Below are positions 1 to 4,939 of a stretch of DNA of 6,545 bases, one piece after another. Each line of letters starts with the position of its first letter. The stretch's first letter is position 1. Both the position numbers and the translations under genes were made by a program. The notes under the pieces were generated by a model that was given only the letters and a program-made list of their open reading frames with translations, was not told the origin of the DNA and made no database searches. Source of the DNA: an uncultured Eubacteriales bacterium (GTDB taxonomy: Bacteria; Bacillota; Clostridia; Oscillospirales; Oscillospiraceae); the NCBI GenBank assembly GCA_900552725.1, contig USAT01000103.1:1-6545 (forward strand), in the 5' to 3' direction.

Positions 1-41
1 ATAAATGCGGGAAAACTCTTTTCGAGTTCTCTCGCATTTAT
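1..41. terminator. Long stem-loop downstream of rluD, possible terminator
   Basis: Arms 1-9 and 33-41 are perfect reverse complements. Inside them, a G-T pair, two further pairs, one mismatch and five more pairs (14-18 with 24-28) close on a 5-base loop, giving about 17 pairs in 41 bases. It lies 43 bases past the rluD stop, which fits the end of the lspA-rluD transcript. The sequence that would hold the minus-strand T-tract is outside the window, so termination is inferred, and the hairpin could instead belong to a gene to the left or be a repeat unit. Confidence 0.5.
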
Positions 42-83
42 TCTAAATATTCAGCCAAAAAATACAAAAAATATCACCGCGGG

Positions 84-1001
84 TCAACTGCGTCCGGCGT
101 ACTTCCGGAGCTGCTGCTCAAATTCGGCGCTGCGGGGACAGGACACCGTGACCAATTCGCCGGTGCGGGGGTGGACAAAGCGCAGCTCCACCGCCTGAAG
201 GCACTGGCCCGCCAGGCCGGGGACGGGCTTTTTCGCGCCGTACACCGTGTCGCCCAGGATGGGGTGGCCGATGTGGGCCATGTGAACGCGGATCTGATGG
301 GTGCGGCCCGTCTCCAGACGGCAGCGCACATGGGTGACGCCGTTATACCGGGCAATGACCTCCCAATGGGTCACGGCACGGCGGCCATTGCGGGTGTTGA
401 CGGCCATTTTTTTCCGGTCGGTGGGATGGCGGCCGATGGGCGCGTCCACGGTGCCGCTGTCCTGCCGGAGGTTGCCCATCACCAGGCACTCGTAGGTGCG
501 GGCCAAAGTGTGGTCACTGAGCTGGGCACTGAGGGCCAGGTGGGCGGCGTCATTCTTGGCGGCGATGATCAGGCCGCTGGTGTCCCGGTCGATACGGTGG
601 ACGATGCCGGGGCGCTTTTCGCCGCCGATGCCGGACAGGGAATCGCCGCAGTGGTGCAGCAGGGCGTTGACCAGCGTGCCGTCGGGATGGCCCGGTGCGG
701 GATGCACTACCAGCCCTACGGGTTTGTTCACCACGATCACGTCCTCGTCCTCGTACACCACGTCCAGGGGGATATCCTGGGCCTCTACGGCGGTGTCCTC
801 CGCCTCGGGCCGGGTGACGGACACCGTCTCCTCGCCGGTCAAGCGATAGTTCTTGGCGGCGGGCGCGCCGTTCACCAGCACATCGCCGCTCTCCAGCAGC
901 TTGGCGGCGGCGCTGCGGGTCAGGCCCTCCACACGGGCGGCCAGCCATGCGTCAATGCGGGCGTTCCGGTCTTCACTTGTCGCCGTCAGCGTCAGATGCA
1001 T
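84..1001 (-). CDS. rluD: RluA-family 23S rRNA pseudouridine synthase (RluD-like)
   Basis: Encodes 305 residues, normal for the RluA/RluD family, which converts specific uridines in rRNA to pseudouridine in the cytoplasm. An S4-type RNA-binding domain covers about residues 14-60 (ARIDAWLA at 14-21 and LLESGDVLVNG at 35-45). The catalytic domain follows, with KPVGLVVHP at 93-101, HRIDRDTSG at 135-143 and RTHQIRVH at 233-240. The catalytic Asp is expected at D138. The ATG at 1001 is supported by an AAGGA site at 1011-1015 with a 9-base gap. The first 29 bases overlap the end of lspA in another frame, so translation is probably coupled to lspA. The lspA-rluD pairing is common in Firmicutes. Family assignment is firm; which uridines are modified (RluD sites or others) cannot be read from sequence alone. 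Confidence 0.93.
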   Translation of the reverse strand: MHLTLTATSEDRNARIDAWLAARVEGLTRSAAAKLLESGDVLVNGAPAAKNYRLTGEETVSVTRPEAEDTAVEAQDIPLDVVYEDEDVIVVNKPVGLVVHPAPGHPDGTLVNALLHHCGDSLSGIGGEKRPGIVHRIDRDTSGLIIAAKNDAAHLALSAQLSDHTLARTYECLVMGNLRQDSGTVDAPIGRHPTDRKKMAVNTRNGRRAVTHWEVIARYNGVTHVRCRLETGRTHQIRVHMAHIGHPILGDTVYGAKKPVPGLAGQCLQAVELRFVHPRTGELVTVSCPRSAEFEQQLRKYAGRS

Positions 1002-1473
1002 CGTTCTTCTTCCTTGCGTCGTATTTTTCGTAGAACCACAGGTAGTACACCGCGCCCAAAATCACGCCCACCACCACGAAGCAGTCGGCCAGGTTGAACA
1101 CGGGGTAGTCAAACAGCAGCAGGTCGAACATATCCACCACATAGCCGTGGGCGATGCGGTCGATGATGTTGCCCACGCCGCCGCCCAGGATCAGCAGCGC
1201 CGCCGCGATGCCCAGGGGATGGCGGACGATGCGGCGGATCAGCAGATAGGCCACAGCCACCAGCAGCACCGCCGTCACGGCGATGAGCATCACCGTCTTG
1301 CCGGAGAAGCTGGACCAGGCGGCGCCGTAGTTGTGTACCCGTGTCAACTGCAGGAGGCCCGGCAGAAAGGCCGCGCTTTCGCCCAGGGCCAGGTTGCTGA
1401 CCGTCCAGGCCTTCAAAAGCTGGTCGCAGCCGATCAGCACCAGCACCACGGCGGCATAGAGAGCGTATATCAT
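973..1473 (-). CDS. lspA: Lipoprotein signal peptidase (signal peptidase II)
   Basis: Encodes 166 residues, the usual LspA length. This inner-membrane aspartyl protease removes the signal peptide from lipidated prolipoproteins. Four hydrophobic segments are visible, at about 1-15, 61-79, 86-102 and 131-147. Family motifs are CDQLLKAW (16-23), NYGAAWS (48-54), GGGVGNIIDR (97-106) and FNLAD (126-130). D105 and D130 match the catalytic Asp pair. The tail from 149 on is charged, rich in Lys and Asp, and likely cytoplasmic. The start at 1473 is chosen because GAGGGA (1481-1486) sits 7 bases upstream, the protein then begins directly with the first membrane segment, and a good promoter lies just upstream (1511-1539). 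A longer reading from 1674 would place that promoter inside the gene. First gene of the lspA-rluD unit. Confidence 0.95.
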   Translation of the reverse strand: MIYALYAAVVLVLIGCDQLLKAWTVSNLALGESAAFLPGLLQLTRVHNYGAAWSSFSGKTVMLIAVTAVLLVAVAYLLIRRIVRHPLGIAAALLILGGGVGNIIDRIAHGYVVDMFDLLLFDYPVFNLADCFVVVGVILGAVYYLWFYEKYDARKKNDASDADGDK

Positions 1474-1510
1474 AATGGGATCCCTCGATCTTCTGAAAAT
1501 AGGTCTTATT

Positions 1511-1539
1511 ATCATACCCCATCGCGGCGGGATTTGCAA
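1511..1539 (-). promoter_or_regulatory. Sigma-A-type promoter of lspA-rluD
   Basis: Read on the minus strand, a TTGCAA -35 box (1534-1539) and a TATGAT -10 box (1511-1516, five of six consensus bases) are separated by exactly 17 bases. The expected start of transcription is near 1504, giving a leader of about 30 bases with the lspA ribosome site in it. One arm of an inverted repeat (1523-1530) lies in the spacer. Confidence 0.7.
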
Positions 1540-1553
1540 GTAGATCCGCCGCG
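1523..1553. promoter_or_regulatory. 8-bp inverted repeat between divergent promoters, candidate operator
   Basis: CGCGGCGG at 1523-1530 and its exact reverse complement CCGCCGCG at 1546-1553 flank a 15-base centre. The left arm lies in the spacer of the lspA promoter, the centre contains that promoter's -35 box, and the right arm ends 3 bases before the -35 box of the plus-strand promoter. One bound protein could touch both promoters. This is position-based inference; GC-rich chance repeats are possible. Confidence 0.4.
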
Positions 1554-1556
1554 TTC

Positions 1557-1585
1557 TTGCAATAGGCGGGAAAATCTGGTACACT
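1557..1585 (+). promoter_or_regulatory. Sigma-A-type extended -10 promoter for the Smr-like gene
   Basis: A TTGCAA -35 box (1557-1562) and a TACACT -10 box (1580-1585) have a 17-base spacer. A TG pair at 1577-1578, one base before the -10 box, makes it an extended -10 promoter, which can offset the weaker hexamers. Transcription would begin near 1592, about 25 bases before the GTG start at 1617. It probably drives both the Smr-like gene and the downstream membrane protein gene. Confidence 0.6.
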
Positions 1586-1616
1586 GGGGTATCATATACT
1601 TGCGGGAGGGCTGCCG

Positions 1617-1970
1617 GTGAAAGGGGTACGGGAACTGAATCTGGAGCAGGGGAGACCCTCTGTGGATCAGGCACTGGGTTGGCTGGAGGCTGAGCTGGAG
1701 GCGGCGCGGAAGATGAACACGCCCCTGATGAAGCTGATCCACGGCTACGGCTCCTCCGGCAAGGGCGGGCGCATCCGCACCGCCAGCCGCCGCTATCTGG
1801 AGGAGGCCGCCGGGCAGGGACGGATCGCGCTGTATCTGCCGGGGGAACGGTTCACCATCTTCGACGACACCGCCCGCCGTGCCCTGCAGCAGTATCCCCA
1901 GCTCCGGCTGGATCGGGATCTGGACAGGGAGAACCGGGGCGTGACATTCGTTTTCTTTCGGGCGCTGTAA
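1617..1970 (+). CDS. Smr-domain-like small protein
   Basis: Encodes 117 residues. The GTG start at 1617 is backed by GGGAGG upstream with about 7 bases between. The fold looks like the Smr domain found at the C-terminus of MutS2 and in stand-alone proteins that act on nucleic acids. A helix rich in Ala, Leu and Glu (about 15-33) is followed by KLIHGYGSSGKGG (39-51), the family's glycine-rich IHGxGS loop, then IRTASRRYLEE (53-63). The usual N-terminal LDLHG motif is replaced by ELNLEQG (6-12), so its His is missing. Some Smr proteins are nicking endonucleases, but the missing motif makes catalysis here uncertain. It ends 48 bases before the next gene on the same strand with no clear promoter or terminator between, so the two are probably co-transcribed. 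No gene symbol is justified. Confidence 0.75.
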   Translation: MKGVRELNLEQGRPSVDQALGWLEAELEAARKMNTPLMKLIHGYGSSGKGGRIRTASRRYLEEAAGQGRIALYLPGERFTIFDDTARRALQQYPQLRLDRDLDRENRGVTFVFFRAL

Positions 1971-2018
1971 AGGCCGGAAGCATCACATACGATATCATAC
2001 AACAGGAGGAACACCAGC

Positions 2019-3617
2019 ATGGAAAACAAGCTGATGGGCAACAAATTATTTCTGTATATCACCGAATTCTTCGCCGGCGTGTCGGTGATGGCAGTGGAGC
2101 TGGGGGCAAGCCGGCTGATGGCGCCCTACTTCAGCTCCTCCCAGATCGTGTGGACGGTGATCATCGGCGTCATCATGATCGCCATGGCCATCGGCAACCT
2201 GTGGGGCGGCAAGCTGGCGGACAAGACCAATTCGCCGGATAAGCTCTATGGCCGCATCCTCATCGCCGCCATCTGGATCGCCCTGATCCCCTTTGTGGGC
2301 CGGTGGCTCATCGCCGGGGTCAGCCTGCTGCTGGCCACCTTCGTGACGAAGAACTTTCTGGTCTGGGCGGCGCTGGCGGCGTGTCTCGTCATCTTCGCCT
2401 TCCCCTGCGTGCTGCTGGGCACGGTGACGCCGTCGCTGACCAAGTTCACGGTGGACAATCTGGACGACACCGGCAAAACGGTGGGCAAGCTGAACGCCCT
2501 GAACACCATCGGCAGCATCATCGGCACCTTTGTGCCCACCTTTATCACCATCCCCGCCGTGGGCACGGCGGCCACATTCCTGATCTTCGCCGGGGTGCTG
2601 GCGGCCATCAGCATCGTGTACTTCGCCTTTGCCCGGAAGCGGATGATCAAGGGCATCGTGGCGGCGGTGGTCATCGTGGGGCTGTGCTTCACCCTGCCCA
2701 CCTACAGCTTCGCCTTCTGGGAGAGCGACATCACCCTGGAGGACGAGTCCATCTACAACTACCTGCAGGTGAAGGACAGCGATACCCGGACGATCCTGTC
2801 CACCAACGTGCTGTTCGGCGTCCAGTCCATCCAGCGGAAGGATACGGAGCTGACCGGCATGTACTATGACTACGCCCTGGCGGCCCCCTGTATGGCGGGC
2901 ATGAACGGCAGCGACAACGACAGCCGCAGCGTCATGATCCTGGGCATGGGCTCCGGCACCTACGCCAGCTACTGCGTGCGGTACTATCCCGGCGTGTCGG
3001 TGCAGGGCGCGGAGATCGACCGGAAGATCGCCGACATCGCCACGGAGTACTTCGGCCTGCCGGACAGCGTGGAGGTGGCGGTGGAGGACGGCCGGGCGTA
3101 TCTGACCGCCTCCCAGGAGCAGTTTGACGTGATCATGGTGGACGCCTATCAGGACATCACCATTCCCTTCCAGCTCTCCAGCGTGGAGTTCTTCACCCAG
3201 GTGCAGCGGCACCTGAAGCCCGGCGGCGTCATGGTGGTGAACCTGAACATGACCTCCCAGCAGGAGGGCTCCATCAACCAGTACCTGTGCGACACCATGG
3301 CCAGCGTGTTCGCCCACACCTATTGGGTCAACGTGCCCTCCAACACCAACACGGTGGTGTTCTGCACCGACGCCGACGGTCTGCGCCAGACCTTTGACGC
3401 CAACCGTGCGCTGCTGCAGAACGCCAGCTACGCCGCCATGATGGAAAAGGTGGCCCAGAATCTGCAGGACTACACCGGCGGCGACCACATTCTGACGGAC
3501 GACAAGGCCCCGGTGGAGCTGCTGGGCATGCGGGTGCTGGACGAGCTGATCGAAGGCGAGCTGAATTATTATAAGGAACAGTTCTCCATGCAGGAGATCA
3601 TCAACATGGTGACATGA
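2019..3617 (+). CDS. Membrane protein fused to a spermidine-synthase-like domain
   Basis: Encodes 532 residues in two parts. Residues 1-230 are strongly hydrophobic, with about seven membrane segments (roughly 10-35, 43-63, 79-106, 113-136, 160-182, 184-204 and 210-230). Residues 235-532 resemble the spermidine synthase/class I methyltransferase fold. LGMGSGTY (308-315) is the nucleotide-binding glycine loop, AEIDRK (331-336) carries the acidic residues after strand 2, VEDGRAYL (355-362) holds D357, and DVIMVDAYQD (370-379) is the active-site strand. True spermidine synthases usually show an Asp-x-x-Asp active motif; here the spacing is D375-x3-D379 followed by TIPFQL, as in the so-called fused MFS/spermidine synthase family, whose substrate is unknown. 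The ATG at 2019 is set by AGGAGG at 2004-2009. The gene closes with a strong hairpin terminator 1 base after the stop. The architecture is clear; the activity is not. Confidence 0.88.
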   Translation: MENKLMGNKLFLYITEFFAGVSVMAVELGASRLMAPYFSSSQIVWTVIIGVIMIAMAIGNLWGGKLADKTNSPDKLYGRILIAAIWIALIPFVGRWLIAGVSLLLATFVTKNFLVWAALAACLVIFAFPCVLLGTVTPSLTKFTVDNLDDTGKTVGKLNALNTIGSIIGTFVPTFITIPAVGTAATFLIFAGVLAAISIVYFAFARKRMIKGIVAAVVIVGLCFTLPTYSFAFWESDITLEDESIYNYLQVKDSDTRTILSTNVLFGVQSIQRKDTELTGMYYDYALAAPCMAGMNGSDNDSRSVMILGMGSGTYASYCVRYYPGVSVQGAEIDRKIADIATEYFGLPDSVEVAVEDGRAYLTASQEQFDVIMVDAYQDITIPFQLSSVEFFTQVQRHLKPGGVMVVNLNMTSQQEGSINQYLCDTMASVFAHTYWVNVPSNTNTVVFCTDADGLRQTFDANRALLQNASYAAMMEKVAQNLQDYTGGDHILTDDKAPVELLGMRVLDELIEGELNYYKEQFSMQEIINMVT

Positions 3618-3618
3618 T

Positions 3619-3646
3619 AAAAAAGACGGCGCAAGCCGTCTTTTTT
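3619..3646. terminator. Bidirectional intrinsic terminator
   Basis: A perfect 12-bp stem pairs 3619-3630 with 3635-3646 around a GCAA loop. The core is GACGGC/GCCGTC, flanked by six A on one side and six T on the other, so it can stop transcription from both strands. It lies between two convergent genes. The TAA stop of the minus-strand gene (3645-3647) lies within the T-rich arm. Confidence 0.92.
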
Positions 3647-3851
3647 ATTTGTCGATTTTAAGCTGTATAATCTTTTGAGGCTCTGTCTCTGTGGCATAGA
3701 GCGCTGTATCCACATAGATTTTTTCCGCAGCCATCAGCGCGTCATGCAGTCGTCGAGCACAGGGATACGCCAGCGGGATGGTCTGTAAATCATCCAATGC
3801 ATTGTCTATTGCCCCACACAGTACCGCATACATCTTCTGGTAATCCGCCAT
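3645..3851 (-). CDS. Conserved-type hypothetical protein, 68 residues
   Basis: The chosen start at 3851 gives 68 residues beginning MADYQKMYAV. It is preceded by a run of six G at 3857-3862 with a 5-base gap, a plausible ribosome site. An in-frame ATG at 3875 would add eight residues (MDRRWGDS) but has only a weak site upstream. The protein is helical and soluble, with no signal peptide or membrane segment: KMYAVLCGAIDNALDDL (6-22) and ALMAAEKIYVDT (38-49) look like two amphipathic helices. It resembles, by eye, short proteins of unknown function common in clostridial genomes that start with a DYxKMY-type sequence. Base composition is poorer in GC than the flanking genes, which suggests a different history. 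It is convergent with the membrane fusion gene and divergent from the small XRE gene. No function can be given. Confidence 0.72.
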   Translation of the reverse strand: MADYQKMYAVLCGAIDNALDDLQTIPLAYPCARRLHDALMAAEKIYVDTALYATETEPQKIIQLKIDK

Positions 3852-3874
3852 ACTATCCCCCCATCGTCTATCCA

Positions 3875-3901
3875 TAGCCTAATAGTGGCATGCGTAGCCT
3901 A
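3875..3901. repeat. Two TAGCCTA direct repeats, 20 bp apart
   Basis: TAGCCTA occurs at 3875-3881 and 3895-3901, start to start 20 bases, about two helical turns. Related inverted GGCT copies follow at 3911-3914 and 3919-3922, and AGCCT/AGGCT (3896-3900 and 3910-3914) can pair. They lie in the gap between the divergent 68-residue gene and the small XRE gene, so they may bind a regulator, possibly the XRE protein itself. The first copy lies just upstream of the chosen start of the minus-strand gene. Function is inferred only from position. Confidence 0.35.
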
Positions 3902-3903
3902 TA

Positions 3904-3932
3904 TTAACAAGGCTTTTCGGCTATTCTAAAAG
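3904..3932 (+). promoter_or_regulatory. Possible promoter of the small XRE gene
   Basis: TTAACA at 3904-3909 matches five of six -35 bases. TAAAAG at 3927-3932 is a weak -10 box with a 17-base spacer. Transcription would begin near 3939, leaving a leader of about 15 bases with the ribosome site at 3943-3947. TATTCT at 3922-3927 is an alternative -10 box but has no good partner. Confidence 0.3.
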
Positions 3933-3953
3933 AAAAATGGCCGGAGGGTGTGT

Positions 3954-4196
3954 ATGGATACCATCAGCGCGGTGAAGAACCGTATTTTGCAGCTATGCGG
4001 CGAACGGAATATCAGCGTCAATCATCTGGCGTCCATCAGCGCCCTGCCGCCCTCCAGCGTGAAGAACATTCTGTATGGAAAGAGCCAGAATCCCAAGCTG
4101 CTGACCATCAAGCTCCTGTGTGACGGTCTGGGCATTACCCTGGGCGAGTTCTTCTCCACACCGGAGTTCGACGCGCTGGAGCAGGAGATCCAATAA
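3954..4196 (+). CDS. Small XRE/Cro-type DNA-binding protein
   Basis: Encodes 80 residues from the ATG at 3954, which lies 6 bases after GGAGG (3943-3947). An in-frame GTG at 3948 overlaps the end of that ribosome site and is less likely. Nearly the whole protein is one helix-turn-helix domain of the Cro/C1 (XRE) kind. Helices are about 3-17, 21-29 (SVNHLASIS), 32-42 (PPSSVKNILYG, the probable DNA-reading helix), 48-59 (KLLTIKLLCDGL) and 63-68. ITLGEFF at 61-67 is the typical domain end. The tail is acidic and short, with no sensing or dimerisation domain. It probably binds a local site, perhaps its own promoter. A bidirectional terminator follows 6 bases past the stop. The target is unknown. 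Confidence 0.85.
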   Translation: MDTISAVKNRILQLCGERNISVNHLASISALPPSSVKNILYGKSQNPKLLTIKLLCDGLGITLGEFFSTPEFDALEQEIQ

Positions 4197-4202
4197 GCAT
4201 GA

Positions 4203-4233
4203 AAAAATGGCCGTCCGGTGGACGACCATTTTT
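4203..4233. terminator. Bidirectional intrinsic terminator between convergent XRE genes
   Basis: Positions 4203-4210 (AAAAATGG) pair with 4226-4233 (CCATTTTT). After one C-A mismatch, 4212-4216 pair with 4220-4224 around a 3-base loop. A-tract and T-tract flank the stem, so it can work for both strands. The TAA stop of the minus-strand regulator (4232-4234) overlaps the T-rich arm. Confidence 0.87.
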
Positions 4234-4759
4234 ACGTTTGCTTGAGGTCTCCCTTTCCGTCGTTCAGCACATCCTCGTGCCAGAAGCGGCGCAGCCGGTC
4301 ATAGAAAATGCTGCCGACGCCGCCGATTAGAAACATGGCCTGCAAAGGCAGTGTCAGCCAATAGAGGTGATAGTAGGAATTCAGGTTGCCGATGGCGGTC
4401 AAACCTTCATGAGAGTCGGGGAGGACAGAACCCCAGATGCTCAATGCCACCACGCCGATCAGGCCGATGATGCCTGCGGCCGCCAGCACCAGCCGTTTTG
4501 TGGGCCATTTCTTCCGCCATGAAGGCGTGGCTGCTGCGGGTGCGGCCTGCACCACAGCTTTCCCCTCCGGCAGCAGCAGATAGTCGGTGGTGACGCCGAA
4601 CAGGCGGCTGAGGGCGATGACGTTCTCCGTGTCCGGCACCGACGCGCCGCTCTCCCACTTGGACAGGGCCTGCCGGGAGACGTTGATCTGCGTGGCCAGC
4701 TCCTCCTGGCTCCATCCCCGCGCCTTGCGCAGGGCCTGCAGCTTTTCACCAAAGGTCAT
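4232..4759 (-). CDS. Membrane-anchored XRE-family regulator
   Basis: Encodes 175 residues. An N-terminal Cro/C1-type helix-turn-helix covers about 3-63: FGEKLQALRKARGWSQEELA (3-22), then VSRQALSKWESG (27-38, probable recognition helix) and TENVIALSRLFGV (44-56). A linker rich in Ala and Pro (68-80) and a basic stretch (WRKKWPTKR, 81-89) lead into a membrane segment at 90-110. A second hydrophobic stretch lies at about 132-152 before a charged tail. The basic residues before segment one suggest that the DNA-binding part stays in the cytoplasm. The start at 4759 is supported by AAAGGAG at 4768-4774. The region between the two membrane segments (111-131) may face outward and could sense a signal, but no known sensor domain was recognised. 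A palindrome over its promoter suggests self-control. Confidence 0.87.
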   Translation of the reverse strand: MTFGEKLQALRKARGWSQEELATQINVSRQALSKWESGASVPDTENVIALSRLFGVTTDYLLLPEGKAVVQAAPAAATPSWRKKWPTKRLVLAAAGIIGLIGVVALSIWGSVLPDSHEGLTAIGNLNSYYHLYWLTLPLQAMFLIGGVGSIFYDRLRRFWHEDVLNDGKGDLKQT

Positions 4760-4774
4760 GAGCGCTTCTCCTTT

Positions 4775-4804
4775 CCGTTTCTGATGTTATTCTATCAGAA
4801 ACGG
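4775..4804. promoter_or_regulatory. Perfect 11-bp-arm palindrome, likely operator
   Basis: CCGTTTCTGAT at 4775-4785 and its exact reverse complement at 4794-4804 are separated by 8 bases. The centre holds most of the -10 box of the minus-strand XRE gene (4789-4794), and the left arm abuts its ribosome site (4768-4774). A dimeric helix-turn-helix protein bound here would block RNA polymerase. The XRE protein encoded just downstream is the natural candidate, though binding is inferred. Confidence 0.65.
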
Positions 4805-4817
4805 GATGTAAAGTCTA
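4789..4817 (-). promoter_or_regulatory. Extended -10 promoter of the membrane-anchored XRE gene
   Basis: On the minus strand a TAGACT -35 box (4812-4817) and a TAGAAT -10 box (4789-4794, five of six bases) are 17 bases apart. TGA directly before the -10 box gives an extended -10 element. Transcription is expected near 4782, inside the palindrome, about 23 bases before the ATG. Confidence 0.6.
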
Positions 4818-4891
4818 CCTATCATGGCTTCCAAATCCGCAACCAGAGTTGACATGGGGAGAAAATAGGGGCTGCAGCAAAGAAAAACAAC

Positions 4892-4925
4892 AAAAAGATG
4901 AGCTGCATCCGCAGCTCATCTTTTT
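4892..4925. terminator. Intrinsic terminator of nfnAB
   Basis: A perfect 15-bp stem pairs 4892-4906 with 4911-4925 around a 4-base loop. It is made of five A-T pairs and the ten-base core GATGAGCTGC. Read on the minus strand, it ends in a T-tract 15 bases past the nfnB stop. The symmetric A and T flanks would also stop plus-strand transcripts coming from the left. Confidence 0.92.
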
Positions 4926-4939
4926 ATGTAGCTTCAACC

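Noticed and set aside
171..1097. A 308-residue open frame on the plus strand opposite rluD
   Set aside because: It has no recognisable motif or ribosome site and runs against a gene with intact RluA-family motifs.
1474..1674. An upstream extension of lspA to an ATG at 1674
   Set aside because: It would contain the lspA promoter, cross the divergent Smr-like gene start, and add about 67 residues not found in LspA proteins.
2046..3488. A 480-residue open frame on the minus strand opposite the membrane fusion gene
   Set aside because: The translation is rich in His, Gly, Val and Asp in a low-complexity way, as expected opposite a GC-rich gene, while the plus strand carries clear membrane segments and motifs.
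3852..3875. An eight-residue N-terminal extension of the 68-residue protein
   Set aside because: The ATG at 3875 has a weak ribosome site, while the ATG at 3851 has a G-rich site at a usable distance and gives a start that looks typical for such proteins.
4849..4877. A perfect TTGACA -35 box on the plus strand
   Set aside because: No acceptable -10 box lies 16-18 bases downstream and no plus-strand gene follows; a terminator comes directly after.
4871..4878. The 8-base palindrome GCTGCAGC
   Set aside because: Too short to mean anything alone, and not tied to a promoter or repeated nearby.
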